Assembly: GCA_001513045.1 (NCBI GenBank)
Contig: LFSB01000027.1
Coordinates: forward strand, 19,316-83,315
Origin: Clostridiales bacterium DTU089
GTDB taxonomy: Bacteria; Bacillota; Clostridia; Oscillospirales; Acutalibacteraceae
Direction: 5' to 3'
DNA length: 64,000 nt
In this document: in pieces, positions 1 through 8,563 of the stretch
Position numbering within the stretch: the stretch's first letter is position 1
How the letters are laid out: each line of letters starts with the position of its first letter
Notes under the pieces: model-generated
Databases searched by the model: none
The model's input: the letters and a program-made list of their open reading frames with translations, nothing else
Told to the model about the DNA's origin: nothing
Position numbers and translations under genes: made by a program

Positions 1-425
1 AGCTGATGCACGGTTGATACGTTGCCGTCTCCGAAACTACTGATGTTGAGGGCAAGCATTATTGCAGAGATGAGAACCGCCATAATTGCGGCGAAGGATA
101 TGTAGCCCATACCTGTTGCAAGGCCGATTGCCATAGAAAGGAATACGGCTGCGATTTCCTTTGAGCTGCCGGGAGCGGAACGGAAGCGCACAAGGCTGAA
201 CGCGCCCATAATTGCAACACCGGTGCCGAGATTGCCGTTTACCATCATAATTATTACCTGAACTATGAGTGGCAGAATCACAAGACTTATAACAAAGCTC
301 TTTGAATAGGTGTTCTTTATCATATAGAATATTGCAATTACAAGCCCGAGAACAAGCGAGACTGCAGAACAAATTAAAGCAGTTGTCATTGACAGTCCGT
401 TTGTGATAATTATACTTTCAAACAT
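1..425 (-). CDS. DUF4956 membrane protein, C-terminus cut by window edge
   Basis: This is the N-terminal 141 residues of an integral membrane protein that runs off the window. It opens with a hydrophobic segment at about residues 13-35, followed by segments near 43-62, 93-108 and 110-127. Between the second and third lies the stretch GAFSLVRFRSAPGSSKEI, which I recognise as typical of DUF4956. The ATG at 425 overlaps the last 16 bases of the upstream VTC-domain gene and has a GGAGG-like site inside that gene, so the two are translationally coupled. DUF4956 and VTC proteins are commonly paired in Firmicutes, which suggests a role in polyphosphate synthesis or export at the membrane; the biochemical function of DUF4956 is not known to me. 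Confidence 0.85.
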   Translation of the reverse strand, partial: MFESIIITNGLSMTTALICSAVSLVLGLVIAIFYMIKNTYSKSFVISLVILPLIVQVIIMMVNGNLGTGVAIMGAFSLVRFRSAPGSSKEIAAVFLSMAIGLATGMGYISFAAIMAVLISAIMLALNISSFGDGNVSTVHQ

Positions 426-1138
426 ATTTTTTCCTCCGTACCGTTAAACAGTTTTTCTTTTTTATAAACTTCACCGATTTTTGAAAATGAAGCGGGGAAA
501 ACCTCCATATCTCCGAGAGCGCGGCTTAACCAGAGCGGAACAGCGCCGAGTGCCTTGATTTCCATAAGATACCTGTCCTCATCGAGCAAAAGCTTGCCTC
601 GGTCGCCGTGCCTGACGTCGAGGTCGTCTGTGCGGTAGCGGACATTGTGGTCAAAGGTTATACGCAGCTCTGTGTCAATATCGGAGGCAAACGCCTCGCG
701 GTCATAGGCGAGATACACCTGAGGAACCGGCTTGTAATGTGAGATAAAATAATCAAGCTCTTTAAATATTTGCGTATCGGAATCAGGCGGAGCAACTGCA
801 TAATTCAGATATGCGTACGCGTCTGCGGCAGTGAATTTCATACGCCGTTTTCCTACAACACCTTTGAATTTTTTCTTGATTTCAAGATATACTGCGTCGG
901 AGTCGGTCGGAACACCGTAGCAACGGAGTCTCAATTTTTCTTTGTATACCGGTTTTTCAATAGAATTGCGTATAAGCTCAAAGCGATCGTTGTCAAAATA
1001 GATATTTCCTATGGTGTACTTGCCGTATGCGTCAGGGGACATGTATTTTTCGGTTATACGCTCCATACCTCTGAATTGCTCTGGATTGAGCAAATACTTC
1101 ATTTCGGTACGCTGAAAAACAAATTTTACTTCATTCAT
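410..1138 (-). CDS. VTC-domain polyphosphate polymerase-like protein
   Basis: This 242-residue protein matches the VTC domain, the fold of the yeast Vtc4 catalytic domain that makes polyphosphate from ATP in a tunnel lined with basic residues. Visible family features are the opening RTEMKYLL with its basic residues, the IYFDN motif (about residues 46-50), a cluster KEKLRLRCYG (about 67-76), the EIKKK motif (about 86-90) and a late LMEIK (about 191-195). It is soluble by appearance and the length is normal for the bacterial family. The start has an AAAGGAGGG site five bases upstream. It is cotranscribed with the overlapping DUF4956 gene downstream. Polymerase activity is inferred from family knowledge; other triphosphate tunnel enzymes share the fold. 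Confidence 0.85.
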   Translation of the reverse strand: MNEVKFVFQRTEMKYLLNPEQFRGMERITEKYMSPDAYGKYTIGNIYFDNDRFELIRNSIEKPVYKEKLRLRCYGVPTDSDAVYLEIKKKFKGVVGKRRMKFTAADAYAYLNYAVAPPDSDTQIFKELDYFISHYKPVPQVYLAYDREAFASDIDTELRITFDHNVRYRTDDLDVRHGDRGKLLLDEDRYLMEIKALGAVPLWLSRALGDMEVFPASFSKIGEVYKKEKLFNGTEEKICLKV

Positions 1139-1294
1139 GCAAACCCTCCTTTCTCAACAATCAGCTTGTTGTCATTATCCCGCAAAAATGTTTTCGGGAA
1201 ATGAATTCAAAACAAACTAATTGTTAAAAACGGAGGGGAAAATGAACATTTATCGTATGTTCTGTAAACAAAGCAAGAACGCAAGATTTTTTAA

Positions 1295-2050
1295 TCATGA
1301 TTTTACAAGATCCTTCATCGTATAGAGTGCCGCAGATTTTTCACAAATGAATTTTGCAGCGTTTACCGCACCCTGTGCGAAAATTTCCTTTGAACGTGCG
1401 CTGTGGCTTATTTTTACTAGCTCATCGTGACCGGCGAATATGATTTCATGCTCTCCGGTAACCGTGCCGCCTCGTAAGGCGTGTATGCCGATTTCGGATT
1501 TGCTGCGCTTTTCACGCTTGGAGTGACGGTCATATTCATAATATACATCGTCATCGAGCACGGTTTTTATTTCGTCCGCAATCATGAGTGCTGTTCCGCT
1601 CGGCGCGTCAAGCTTCTGATTGTGATGCATTTCGACAATTTCGATGTCAAAAGCTTCTCCGAGCACCCTTGCGGCGGTTTTTGCAAGCTCGCATACAAGA
1701 TTCACTCCGAGAGACATATTGGCGGAACGGAAGACGGCAACCTTCTGTGAGGCCTCATGTATTTGCGCGATTTGCTCATCCGAAAGTCCCGTGGTTGCCA
1801 CAACAGCGGGAACGGAGTTGTCAACAGCATATTTAAGCACGGATGAAAGAGCGGAGGGGTGGGAAAAGTCAATTATTACATCAGCTTCTATATTAAGCTC
1901 CGAGAAGGAGAGAAACACGGGATAGGGGAGTGCTGAGTTTTCAAAAATATCCACACCCGCAACTATTTCGCAATCGTCCGTGGTTGCGACACATTCTGTT
2001 ATGGCTTTTCCCATTTTTCCGGAGCAGCCGCTGAGTATTATCCTCTTCAT
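1295..2050 (-). CDS. dapB: 4-hydroxy-tetrahydrodipicolinate reductase
   Basis: DapB reduces the DapA product to tetrahydrodipicolinate with NAD(P)H, feeding lysine, peptidoglycan cross-links and spore dipicolinate. The N-terminal dinucleotide motif reads GCSGKMG; the catalytic and substrate signature EMHHNQKLDAPSGTA lies in the middle, and the C-terminal half has the GEHEI motif. Length of about 251 residues is normal. I prefer the ATG at 2050 over the in-frame ATG at 2059 because an AAGGA site sits eight bases upstream of 2050 but would touch the earlier one. It is the last gene of asd-dapA-dapB, 31 bases after dapA. Confidence 0.95.
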   Translation of the reverse strand: MKRIILSGCSGKMGKAITECVATTDDCEIVAGVDIFENSALPYPVFLSFSELNIEADVIIDFSHPSALSSVLKYAVDNSVPAVVATTGLSDEQIAQIHEASQKVAVFRSANMSLGVNLVCELAKTAARVLGEAFDIEIVEMHHNQKLDAPSGTALMIADEIKTVLDDDVYYEYDRHSKREKRSKSEIGIHALRGGTVTGEHEIIFAGHDELVKISHSARSKEIFAQGAVNAAKFICEKSAALYTMKDLVKS

Positions 2051-2081
2051 GATTTTCATCCTTTGCTTGTTTGTTAGATGC

Positions 2082-2969
2082 TTAAACGAGTGAATGGTTT
2101 TTAAGTGCCTTCAGAACAGTTGCCTGAGCGGCATCGTTAAGAGTGCCGAGAGGAAGTCGGCATCTGCCGACGTTTATTCCCATCATGCACATTGCGGCCT
2201 TTACCGGTATTGGGTTTACGTCACAAAACAGGTCATTGCAAAGGTCAAGGTACTCAAGCTGAAGTCTTGCACTTTCCGCGCAGTCTCCCTCAAGGTATTT
2301 TGCGGCGATATCATGAGCGATTTCGGGAAGAATATTTGAGAGAACGGAGATTACGCCCTTACCGCCCAAGGACATTAACGCTGTAATCTGGTCATCATTT
2401 CCGGAATACATATAAAGCTCATCACCGCACAGCGCAATGGTTTTCGCAAGTGCGGAAATAGAACCGTTAGCCTCCTTGGCACCCACAATCTTAGGGTTCT
2501 TAGAAAGCTCAAGGTAGGTTTCAGGCTTAATGTCCATACCGGTGCGGCTCGGCACGTTGTAGGTTATTATCGGTGTGGACACGCGGTCGGCTATGAAGTT
2601 GTAATGCTCAATAAGACCGTGCTGTGAGGTTTTATTATAATAAGGGGTTACCATCAGCAGCGCATCGGCTCCTGCCTGCTCGGCTTCATTTGAGAGGCTT
2701 ACGGCATAAGCCGTGTCGTTGCTTCCCGTTCCGGCGATTACGGGAACTCTTTTCGCTGTTGCGCTCACAGCGCATTTTATCGCCTCTACATGCTCTTCGT
2801 TGTCAAGTGCGGGGGATTCACCTGTTGTTCCGCATATAACGATAGCATCGGTCTTGTGCTGTATCTGATAATCAACAAGCTCCTCAAGCAGGGAGAAGTT
2901 TATTTTTCCGTCCTCGTACATCGGGGTTACAATTGCAACTCCCGCGCCGGTGAATACGGGCTTTTTCAT
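2082..2969 (-). CDS. dapA: 4-hydroxy-tetrahydrodipicolinate synthase
   Basis: DapA condenses aspartate semialdehyde with pyruvate. The 295-residue protein carries the GTTGES phosphate-binding-like motif (47-52), the YNVPSRTG motif with the catalytic Tyr (about 137-144) and the Schiff-base lysine in VGAKEA (Lys165). The start at 2969 has an AAGGAGGT site at ideal distance; an in-frame start further upstream would add an unrelated hydrophobic tail and is rejected. It lies 29 bases downstream of asd and 31 upstream of dapB, so the three form one operon. Confidence 0.96.
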   Translation of the reverse strand: MKKPVFTGAGVAIVTPMYEDGKINFSLLEELVDYQIQHKTDAIVICGTTGESPALDNEEHVEAIKCAVSATAKRVPVIAGTGSNDTAYAVSLSNEAEQAGADALLMVTPYYNKTSQHGLIEHYNFIADRVSTPIITYNVPSRTGMDIKPETYLELSKNPKIVGAKEANGSISALAKTIALCGDELYMYSGNDDQITALMSLGGKGVISVLSNILPEIAHDIAAKYLEGDCAESARLQLEYLDLCNDLFCDVNPIPVKAAMCMMGINVGRCRLPLGTLNDAAQATVLKALKNHSLV

Positions 2970-2998
2970 AGCAGTGACCTCCTTAAAAATATAAAAGA

Positions 2999-4078
2999 TT
3001 AATCTATGTAGCCTTTTGCACAAAGCAGCTCAGCCATAAGAACCGCTCCTCCGGCTGCGCCTCTGAGCGTATTGTGGGACAGGCAGACGAATTTATAATC
3101 GTACTGTGTATCCTCTCTGAGTCTGCCGATTGATACTGCCATTCCACCCTCAAGCTCACGGTGAAGCTTTGTCTGCGGCATGTTATCTTCAACAAAATAG
3201 TTAAGGAATTGCTTAGGAGCGCTCGGAAGCTCCAGCTCCTGAGCGGGGCCTTTAAAGTCGTTCCAGATTTTTATGATTTCCTCTTTTGAAGGCTTGTTTT
3301 CAAAGCGCACAAACACTGCGCCCATGTGACCGTTGCTCACGGGAACGCGTATGCACTGTGCGGTGAAATTGGGTGAAGCGGCAGGCACTATTTTGCCGTC
3401 GATTATTTTTCCCCAAAGCTTGAGCGGCTCTTTTTCGGATTTTTCTTCCTCGCCGCCGATATAGGGGATAACATTGTCGAGCATCTCCGGCCAAGTTTCA
3501 AAGGTTTTTCCGGCTCCGGATATTGCCTGATATGTGCAGACAAGAACGTCCTTTATGCCGAATTTTGAAAGCGGGAACAGCGCCGGGACATAGCTCTGGA
3601 GTGAGCAGTTGGATTTCACGGCAATAAAGCCGCGCTTGGTTCCGAGTCTTTTGCGCTGGAAGGGGATTATTTCCGCATGCTCGGCGTTAAGCTCCGGCAC
3701 TATCATGGGAACATCCGGTGTAAAGCGGTTTGCGCTGTTGTTTGATATAACAGGGCATTCTGCCTTTGCGTATGCTTCCTCAAGGGCTTTGGTTTCCTCT
3801 TTATTCATATCGACTGCGCAGAAAACAAAATCGACCTGCGCCGCAATTTTTTCTATATCCTCCGATGCGTTCATAACGACGATATTTTCAAGGGATTCGG
3901 GGATGGGCTCGGTCATGCACCAACGCTTTGAAACTGCCTCTTTATATGTAAGCCCTGCCGAGCGCGGGCTTGCTGCGAGAACCTTGACCTTGAACCACGG
4001 GTGATTGGCAAGCAAGAGGGAAAAACGCTGACCGACCATGCCCGTTGCTCCGATTATGCCTACATTGTAACTTTTCAT
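2999..4078 (-). CDS. asd: aspartate-semialdehyde dehydrogenase
   Basis: Asd reduces aspartyl phosphate to aspartate semialdehyde, the branch point to lysine, threonine and methionine. The 359-residue protein starts with the NADP-binding motif GATGMVGQRF and has its catalytic Cys at about 158 in SNCSLQSY. Its length and the motif context (SAGLTYKEAVSKRW, ISGAGKTFE) look like the archaeal/fungal-type Asd rather than the short E. coli type. The ATG at 4078 has GGAGGT upstream; an upstream in-frame extension lacks a site. It is first in the operon, behind the promoter at 4195-4223, with a leader of about 110 bases that contains an 8-bp inverted repeat. Confidence 0.95.
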   Translation of the reverse strand: MKSYNVGIIGATGMVGQRFSLLLANHPWFKVKVLAASPRSAGLTYKEAVSKRWCMTEPIPESLENIVVMNASEDIEKIAAQVDFVFCAVDMNKEETKALEEAYAKAECPVISNNSANRFTPDVPMIVPELNAEHAEIIPFQRKRLGTKRGFIAVKSNCSLQSYVPALFPLSKFGIKDVLVCTYQAISGAGKTFETWPEMLDNVIPYIGGEEEKSEKEPLKLWGKIIDGKIVPAASPNFTAQCIRVPVSNGHMGAVFVRFENKPSKEEIIKIWNDFKGPAQELELPSAPKQFLNYFVEDNMPQTKLHRELEGGMAVSIGRLREDTQYDYKFVCLSHNTLRGAAGGAVLMAELLCAKGYID

Positions 4079-4114
4079 AATGACTACCTCCGGTAAACTT
4101 TGCAAAATAGGGTT

Positions 4115-4169
4115 GCCAATGCACGGAATTTGCAATATAATAAGCAGGATATCTGCGCAGCGCATTGGC
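4115..4169 (-). repeat. 8-bp inverted repeat in the asd leader
   Basis: GCCAATGC at 4115-4122 is repeated exactly inverted as GCATTGGC at 4162-4169, with 39 bases between. Both arms lie in the untranslated leader of asd, downstream of its predicted promoter, so they could pair in the transcript. There is no U-tract after it and no resemblance to the much longer lysine riboswitch. The function is unknown and chance is possible. Confidence 0.35.
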
Positions 4170-4194
4170 TTACCGTATTTTTAACTTAATGTTT

Positions 4195-4223
4195 ATAATA
4201 TCATTTGTATGCGGAATAGTCAA
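4195..4223 (-). promoter_or_regulatory. SigA-type promoter for asd-dapA-dapB
   Basis: On the minus strand TTGACT (4223-4218) and TATTAT (4200-4195) are separated by exactly 17 bases, with AA following the -10. This is close to the vegetative consensus and lies about 115 bases upstream of the asd start, in the gap shared with the divergent queA gene. Confidence 0.8.
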
Positions 4224-4263
4224 ATGTTTTTGCTGAATTTTTTAATATCCGGAGTTAAAAAAC

Positions 4264-5292
4264 ATGAAAAAATCAGACTTTTTTTACGAGCTTCCAGAGA
4301 GGCTTATAGCTCAGCATCCTCTTGAACACAGAGACACCTCAAGAATGATGCTGCTTGAACGCGATACCGACAAGATACAGCACAAAAGCTTCTATGAATT
4401 ACCGGATTTTCTCAATGAGGGCGATTGTCTGGTTCTGAACGATACAAGAGTGCTTCCGGCAAGACTTTACGGCACAAAGGACGACACGGGGGCAAGGGTT
4501 GAGTTTTTGCTTCTCGAGCCGAGAGAAAATGACGTCTGGGAAGTCATAACAGGCCCCGGAAAGCGCGCAAGGCAGGGCTCGCACTTTACCTTTGCAGACG
4601 GAGTACTCCGTGCCGAGGTGCTTGAGGTGCTTGATAACGGCAATCGGGTGGCTCGCTTTACTTATGATGGGAGCAATTTTTATGAGGTGCTTGACCGTAT
4701 AGGGCAGATGCCGCTTCCGCATTATATTACGGAGGAGCTTAAAGACAAGGAGCGCTATCAGACCGTGTATTCCAAGCAGCCTGGCTCGGCGGCGGCGCCT
4801 ACGGCCGGCTTGCATTTTACTCAGGAGCTGCTTGAAAAGATACGGTCAAAGGGTGTAAATATTGTTTATGTAACGCTTCATGTAGGCTTAGGCACCTTCA
4901 GACCGGTAAAAACCGATGATATCGAAAAGCATCATATGCATTCAGAGCATTATTTTTTACCCGAGAAGACTGCGCTTGCGATAAACGAGGCAAAGGCAAA
5001 CGGGAAAAGAGTTATAGCCGTCGGAACCACAAGCTGTCGCACACTTGAATCGGTGGCAAGCTTTCGCGGATGTATCTGTGAGGATGAGGGCTATACCGAT
5101 ATCTTTATTTATCCGGGGTATAAGTTTAAGTGCATCGACGGACTTATCACCAATTTTCATCTTCCGGAAAGTACGCTTATAATGCTCGTTTCGGCTTTTT
5201 ACGGCTACGATAAGACCATGCTTGCCTACAAGACGGCGGTCGAAAGGGAATACCGCTTTTTCTCCTTCGGCGACAGTATGGCTATTTTATGA
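4264..5292 (+). CDS. queA: tRNA preQ1-34 S-adenosylmethionine ribosyltransferase-isomerase
   Basis: QueA transfers the ribosyl part of S-adenosylmethionine to preQ1 at tRNA wobble position 34, giving epoxyqueuosine. The 342-residue protein starts with the family hallmark [21 protein letters not shown] and has [15 protein letters not shown], a TAGLHFT motif and [11 protein letters not shown]. The start is preceded by CCGGAG. It is followed 13 bases later by tgt, the enzyme that inserts preQ1, so the pair makes queuosine in sequence. The promoter must lie in the 185-base gap shared with asd, but I see no clear hexamers on this strand. Confidence 0.96.
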   Translation: MKKSDFFYELPERLIAQHPLEHRDTSRMMLLERDTDKIQHKSFYELPDFLNEGDCLVLNDTRVLPARLYGTKDDTGARVEFLLLEPRENDVWEVITGPGKRARQGSHFTFADGVLRAEVLEVLDNGNRVARFTYDGSNFYEVLDRIGQMPLPHYITEELKDKERYQTVYSKQPGSAAAPTAGLHFTQELLEKIRSKGVNIVYVTLHVGLGTFRPVKTDDIEKHHMHSEHYFLPEKTALAINEAKANGKRVIAVGTTSCRTLESVASFRGCICEDEGYTDIFIYPGYKFKCIDGLITNFHLPESTLIMLVSAFYGYDKTMLAYKTAVEREYRFFSFGDSMAIL

Positions 5293-5305
5293 GGAGACAC
5301 ATTTT

Positions 5306-6436
5306 ATGTATACGCTTTTAAAAACCGAGGGCGCGGCAAGGCGCGGAGAATTCAAGACAATATACGGAACGGTTCAGACACCTGCATTTATGAATGTTGC
5401 AACCTGCGGCGCCATAAAGGGTGCTTTGTCGTCGTATGATTTGCGGGATATAAGCTGTCAGGTTGAGCTTTGCAATACCTATCATCTCCACGTGCGTCCG
5501 GGTGACGAGCTTGTAAGGGAAATGGGCGGATTAAACCGTTTTATAGGTTGGGACGGTCCGATTCTTACCGACAGCGGCGGATTTCAGGTGTTTTCGCTCG
5601 CAAAGCTCCGTAAAATAAAAGAGGAGGGCGTGAGCTTTTCATCTCACGTGGACGGCAGACGCATATTCATGGGTCCGGAGGAGAGTATGCGTATACAGTC
5701 AAATCTGGCATCCACAATAGCAATGGCTTTTGATGAATGTGTTGCCAATCCGGCACCCTATGACTATGCAAAGGCATCCGCAGAAAGAACCGTGCGCTGG
5801 TTGTGCCGTTGTAAGGATGAAATGGAAAGGCTCAACTCTCTGCCCGATACGCTCAATCGCAAGCAGTTGCTTTTCGGTATAAACCAGGGCAGCACCTACG
5901 AGGAGCTTCGTGTGGAAAATATGATTGAAATAGCCAAGCTTGACCTTGACGGCTATGCAATCGGCGGTCTTGCGGTCGGAGAGCCCAAGCAGGATATGTA
6001 CCGTATAATTTCCGCCGTTGAACCGCATATGCCCAAGAACAAAATTCGCTATCTCATGGGTGTGGGTACTCCGGGGAATATTATCGAGGGTGTCAGCCGC
6101 GGAGTGGACCTTTTTGATTGCGTTATGCCCAGCCGCAATGCGCGTCACGGACATCTTTTCACAATGAACGGCATAATAAATCTCAACAATGCAAAATATG
6201 AACGTGATGAAAACCCAATAGAACCGGGATGCGATTGCCCGACCTGCACAAAGCATTCAAGAAGCTATATAAGGCATCTTTTTAAGGCCGGGGAGATGCT
6301 TGCAATGCGTCTTTGCGTCACACATAACCTTTATTTCTATAATATGCTCATGCAGCGCATACGTGATGCTCTCGACCGGGGTGAGTTTGAACAGTTTAAA
6401 ACTGCCTATGTCGATTTGCTGGATACAAGAATATAA
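5306..6436 (+). CDS. tgt: tRNA-guanine transglycosylase
   Basis: Tgt exchanges guanine 34 for preQ1 in tRNAs with GUN anticodons. The 376-residue protein has the catalytic DSGGFQVFSL region, GINQGS, GGLAVGEP, MGVGTP, a catalytic DCVMPSR stretch, and the zinc site CDCPTC plus a His about 26 residues later. The ATG at 5306 follows a GAGGAG site directly after the queA stop; upstream in-frame codons overlap queA and are not used. Length is normal. Confidence 0.96.
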   Translation: MYTLLKTEGAARRGEFKTIYGTVQTPAFMNVATCGAIKGALSSYDLRDISCQVELCNTYHLHVRPGDELVREMGGLNRFIGWDGPILTDSGGFQVFSLAKLRKIKEEGVSFSSHVDGRRIFMGPEESMRIQSNLASTIAMAFDECVANPAPYDYAKASAERTVRWLCRCKDEMERLNSLPDTLNRKQLLFGINQGSTYEELRVENMIEIAKLDLDGYAIGGLAVGEPKQDMYRIISAVEPHMPKNKIRYLMGVGTPGNIIEGVSRGVDLFDCVMPSRNARHGHLFTMNGIINLNNAKYERDENPIEPGCDCPTCTKHSRSYIRHLFKAGEMLAMRLCVTHNLYFYNMLMQRIRDALDRGEFEQFKTAYVDLLDTRI

Positions 6437-6452
6437 AGAGGAGGACAAGGCT

Positions 6453-7439
6453 TTGAAAGAGGTAAGATGGGGAATTATAGGCACCGGCGGAATAGCTCAC
6501 CGCTTTGCGCAGGCCTGCAAAAATTCCGATGGCGCGGTGCTTTCCGCCGTTGCTTCAAGAAGTATTGAAAACGCAAATTCCTTTGCCGATGAGTTCGGCA
6601 TACCGCAACGCTTCGGCTCATACAAAGAGATGGCGGAATCGGATGCAATTGATGCGGCGTATGTTGCGGTTCCTCACGGATTGCATGCCGCGTGTGCGAT
6701 TTTGTTTATGAATAACGGTAAGCACATACTTTCCGAAAAACCGATAACTATCAATTCCTCTGAGTTTTTCAAGATGACCGAATGTGCAAAGCGCAACAAG
6801 GTTTTCCTTATGGAGGCCATGTGGGCGCGTATGGTTCCGGGCACGCTCAGACTTATGGAGCTTGTAAAAAGCGGAAGGCTCGGGCGTATAAAGGGAATAC
6901 AGGGAAGCTTCTGCTATGATATGTCGGACGAACCGAACCATCATGCGTTCAGCTCCGACAGCGGCGGTTCACTGCTTGATGTGGGTTGCTATGCTTTGAG
7001 CTTCGCCTCCTGGTATTCCTCTGCTGCGGTAGAGAAAATTACGGCGGTGGCCGATATAGGTAAGCTTAATCATGTTGACGAGCACTGCTGCATACTCATA
7101 AAATATACGGACGGCACAATAGCGTCTCTTTCAAGTGCAATGATGCTTAAAAAGCCCAACGAGGGCTACCTTTTCGGAGAGAAGGGATATGTAAAAGTCG
7201 GGCGATTCTATGCTCCGGAGAAGCTTGAGATATTTATCGACGGCTGCCCGGAGGAGATAATAGAAACTCCGTATAAAGGAAATGGCTTCGAGGAGGAAAT
7301 ACAGGAGGCATCACGCTGTATTTCCGCCGGACTCACTCAAAGCCCGCTTATGCCGCATTCGCAATCCGCTTACATACTCTCGCAGATGGATGAAATACGC
7401 TCACAGATAGGTCTTACATTTCCCTGCGATGTTAAGTAA
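6453..7439 (+). CDS. Gfo/Idh/MocA family oxidoreductase
   Basis: This 328-residue NAD(P)-dependent dehydrogenase begins with the Rossmann motif GTGGIAHRF and has the SEKPI motif of the family at about residues 92-96, followed by the C-terminal alpha/beta domain that binds sugars or related compounds. It starts with TTG at 6453, eight bases after AGAGGAGG; the first residues KEVRWGIIGTGG fit the family start exactly. It sits 16 bases after tgt and may be cotranscribed, although its substrate, probably a sugar or cyclitol, cannot be told from sequence. A second family member lies at 38.4-39.4 kb. Confidence 0.88.
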   Translation: MKEVRWGIIGTGGIAHRFAQACKNSDGAVLSAVASRSIENANSFADEFGIPQRFGSYKEMAESDAIDAAYVAVPHGLHAACAILFMNNGKHILSEKPITINSSEFFKMTECAKRNKVFLMEAMWARMVPGTLRLMELVKSGRLGRIKGIQGSFCYDMSDEPNHHAFSSDSGGSLLDVGCYALSFASWYSSAAVEKITAVADIGKLNHVDEHCCILIKYTDGTIASLSSAMMLKKPNEGYLFGEKGYVKVGRFYAPEKLEIFIDGCPEEIIETPYKGNGFEEEIQEASRCISAGLTQSPLMPHSQSAYILSQMDEIRSQIGLTFPCDVK

Positions 7440-7461
7440 TTGTAAATTTTAAAAATTTTTC

Positions 7462-7490
7462 TTGTATATTCGCCGGTTTGCGGTTATAAT
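7462..7490 (+). promoter_or_regulatory. SigA-type promoter for yajC
   Basis: TTGTAT (7462-7467) and a perfect TATAAT (7485-7490) are 17 bases apart, with the predicted start of transcription about 30 bases upstream of the yajC ribosome binding site. Confidence 0.8.
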
Positions 7491-7525
7491 GAACAAGTTA
7501 TAAAAAAACGGAGGGAAAACACGAA

Positions 7526-8074
7526 ATGAATTTAATAAACAACATCCTGCTTTTTGGTTCAACAGCAGCATCGGGTACAGGCCAGAATAAGGTAACACCC
7601 ATCATCCTCATGGTTGCTCTTTTTGCGGTCATGTATTTTGTCATGATAAGGCCTCAGAAAAAGAAGCAAAAAGAAGAGCAGACCATGCGCGACGCTATTC
7701 AGATAGGCGATGAAATCACCACAATAGGCGGTATCATTGCCAAGGTTGTCACCGTAAAAGAGGATTCTCTCGTTATAGAAACAGGTGCCGACAGAACCAA
7801 GATGAAGATTATGCGTTGGGCGATACAGACCAACAACACGGCAAACGAGCGCATGGAGGCCGAAAAGGAGGCCGCTGCAGCCGCCAAGAAGGCAGAAGAG
7901 GAAAAGGCAGCAATAGATGCCGCCGTAAACGGCAAGAGACCCAAGAAGACCAAGACTGTCGCCAACAGAGATGCCAAGATTGAAGAGCTGCATGCCGACA
8001 AAGCGGATACCGACGAGGCTGCGGAGCCGGAGAAGGCTCCCGAAGAAGCTTCCGAGGATAAGACCGAGGAATAA
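7526..8074 (+). CDS. yajC: preprotein translocase subunit YajC, long C-terminus
   Basis: YajC is a small partner of the SecDF complex at the Sec translocon. One membrane segment lies at about residues 25-42, followed by the family signature MIRPQKKKQKEEQ and a compact domain with the GDEITTIGGI motif. The protein is 182 residues, against roughly 90-120 in most bacteria. The extra C-terminal 90 residues are rich in Ala, Glu and Lys and look like a charged coiled or disordered tail ending EASEDKTEE. Start has CGGAGGG. A hairpin terminator follows, so it may be monocistronic or partly read through into the next gene. Confidence 0.92.
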   Translation: MNLINNILLFGSTAASGTGQNKVTPIILMVALFAVMYFVMIRPQKKKQKEEQTMRDAIQIGDEITTIGGIIAKVVTVKEDSLVIETGADRTKMKIMRWAIQTNNTANERMEAEKEAAAAAKKAEEEKAAIDAAVNGKRPKKTKTVANRDAKIEELHADKADTDEAAEPEKAPEEASEDKTEE

Positions 8075-8095
8075 AACAAGCATAATAAAGAAATT

Positions 8096-8134
8096 CTCCT
8101 CATATCATTTACAAAGATATGAGGAGGTTTTTTT
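8096..8134 (+). terminator. Terminator hairpin that contains the next gene's ribosome binding site
   Basis: An 11-bp perfect stem (arms 8096-8106 and 8116-8126, loop of nine bases) is followed by seven T residues (8128-8134) and then immediately by the ATG at 8135. The 3' arm GAGGAG plus G8127 is also the only ribosome binding site for the next gene, seven bases from its start. Folding would therefore both terminate transcription and hide the site. Confidence 0.8.
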
Positions 8135-8539
8135 ATGCCTAAATCCAAAAGGAAACGCAGGGAAAGAACAGAATCCGACGGCAGGACCCTGCTGATAAAT
8201 ACCGCTGTATCGGTTTGCGTCGGGCTTGCAGTGTTCTTTGCAATCATAGTTGTAATTTCGGCAATAACGGTAAAGGCTGATTCGCCTTCGGATAAGCTTC
8301 CTGTGTTTGCGTATGCCGCAGTCGGGGTGGGTGCTCTTGCTTGCGGCTTTACAGCGTCAAAAAAGCAGCGCAAACGGGGGGCGCTCAACGGTCTGGTGTG
8401 TTCAATTCCTTTTGTCACAATAGTTTTGATTACCGCGCTTATTGCCGCGTCCGGAGAGCCGGAAACAGCAATAATTTATAACATTCCCATAGCGCTTGCC
8501 GCATCAACCGCAGGAGGAGTTCTGGGCGTAAACGTGTAA
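8135..8539 (+). CDS. small integral membrane protein, TIGR04086/DUF3792-like
   Basis: This 134-residue protein has a basic N-terminal tail (KSKRKRRERTE) and four predicted membrane segments at about 18-43, 54-72, 83-105 and 109-130. Position directly after yajC and the four-helix layout match the TIGR04086 family of Clostridia (related to B. subtilis YrzE), whose role is unknown. Its ribosome binding site lies in the 3' arm of the preceding terminator, so its expression may be low or conditional. Confidence 0.7.
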   Translation: MPKSKRKRRERTESDGRTLLINTAVSVCVGLAVFFAIIVVISAITVKADSPSDKLPVFAYAAVGVGALACGFTASKKQRKRGALNGLVCSIPFVTIVLITALIAASGEPETAIIYNIPIALAASTAGGVLGVNV

Positions 8540-8563
8540 AAATAAGTATGGAGGTAAAAAGCA

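Noticed and set aside
1242..1325. 27-codon frame on the plus strand with a strong GGAGG site between the VTC gene and dapB
   Set aside because: It runs into the 3' end of dapB, has no promoter I can see, and its peptide shows no domain-like pattern; kept only as a note.
7559..8418. Long open frames opposite yajC
   Set aside because: They come from the Ala/Glu/Lys repeats of the YajC tail read on the other strand; no start signals.
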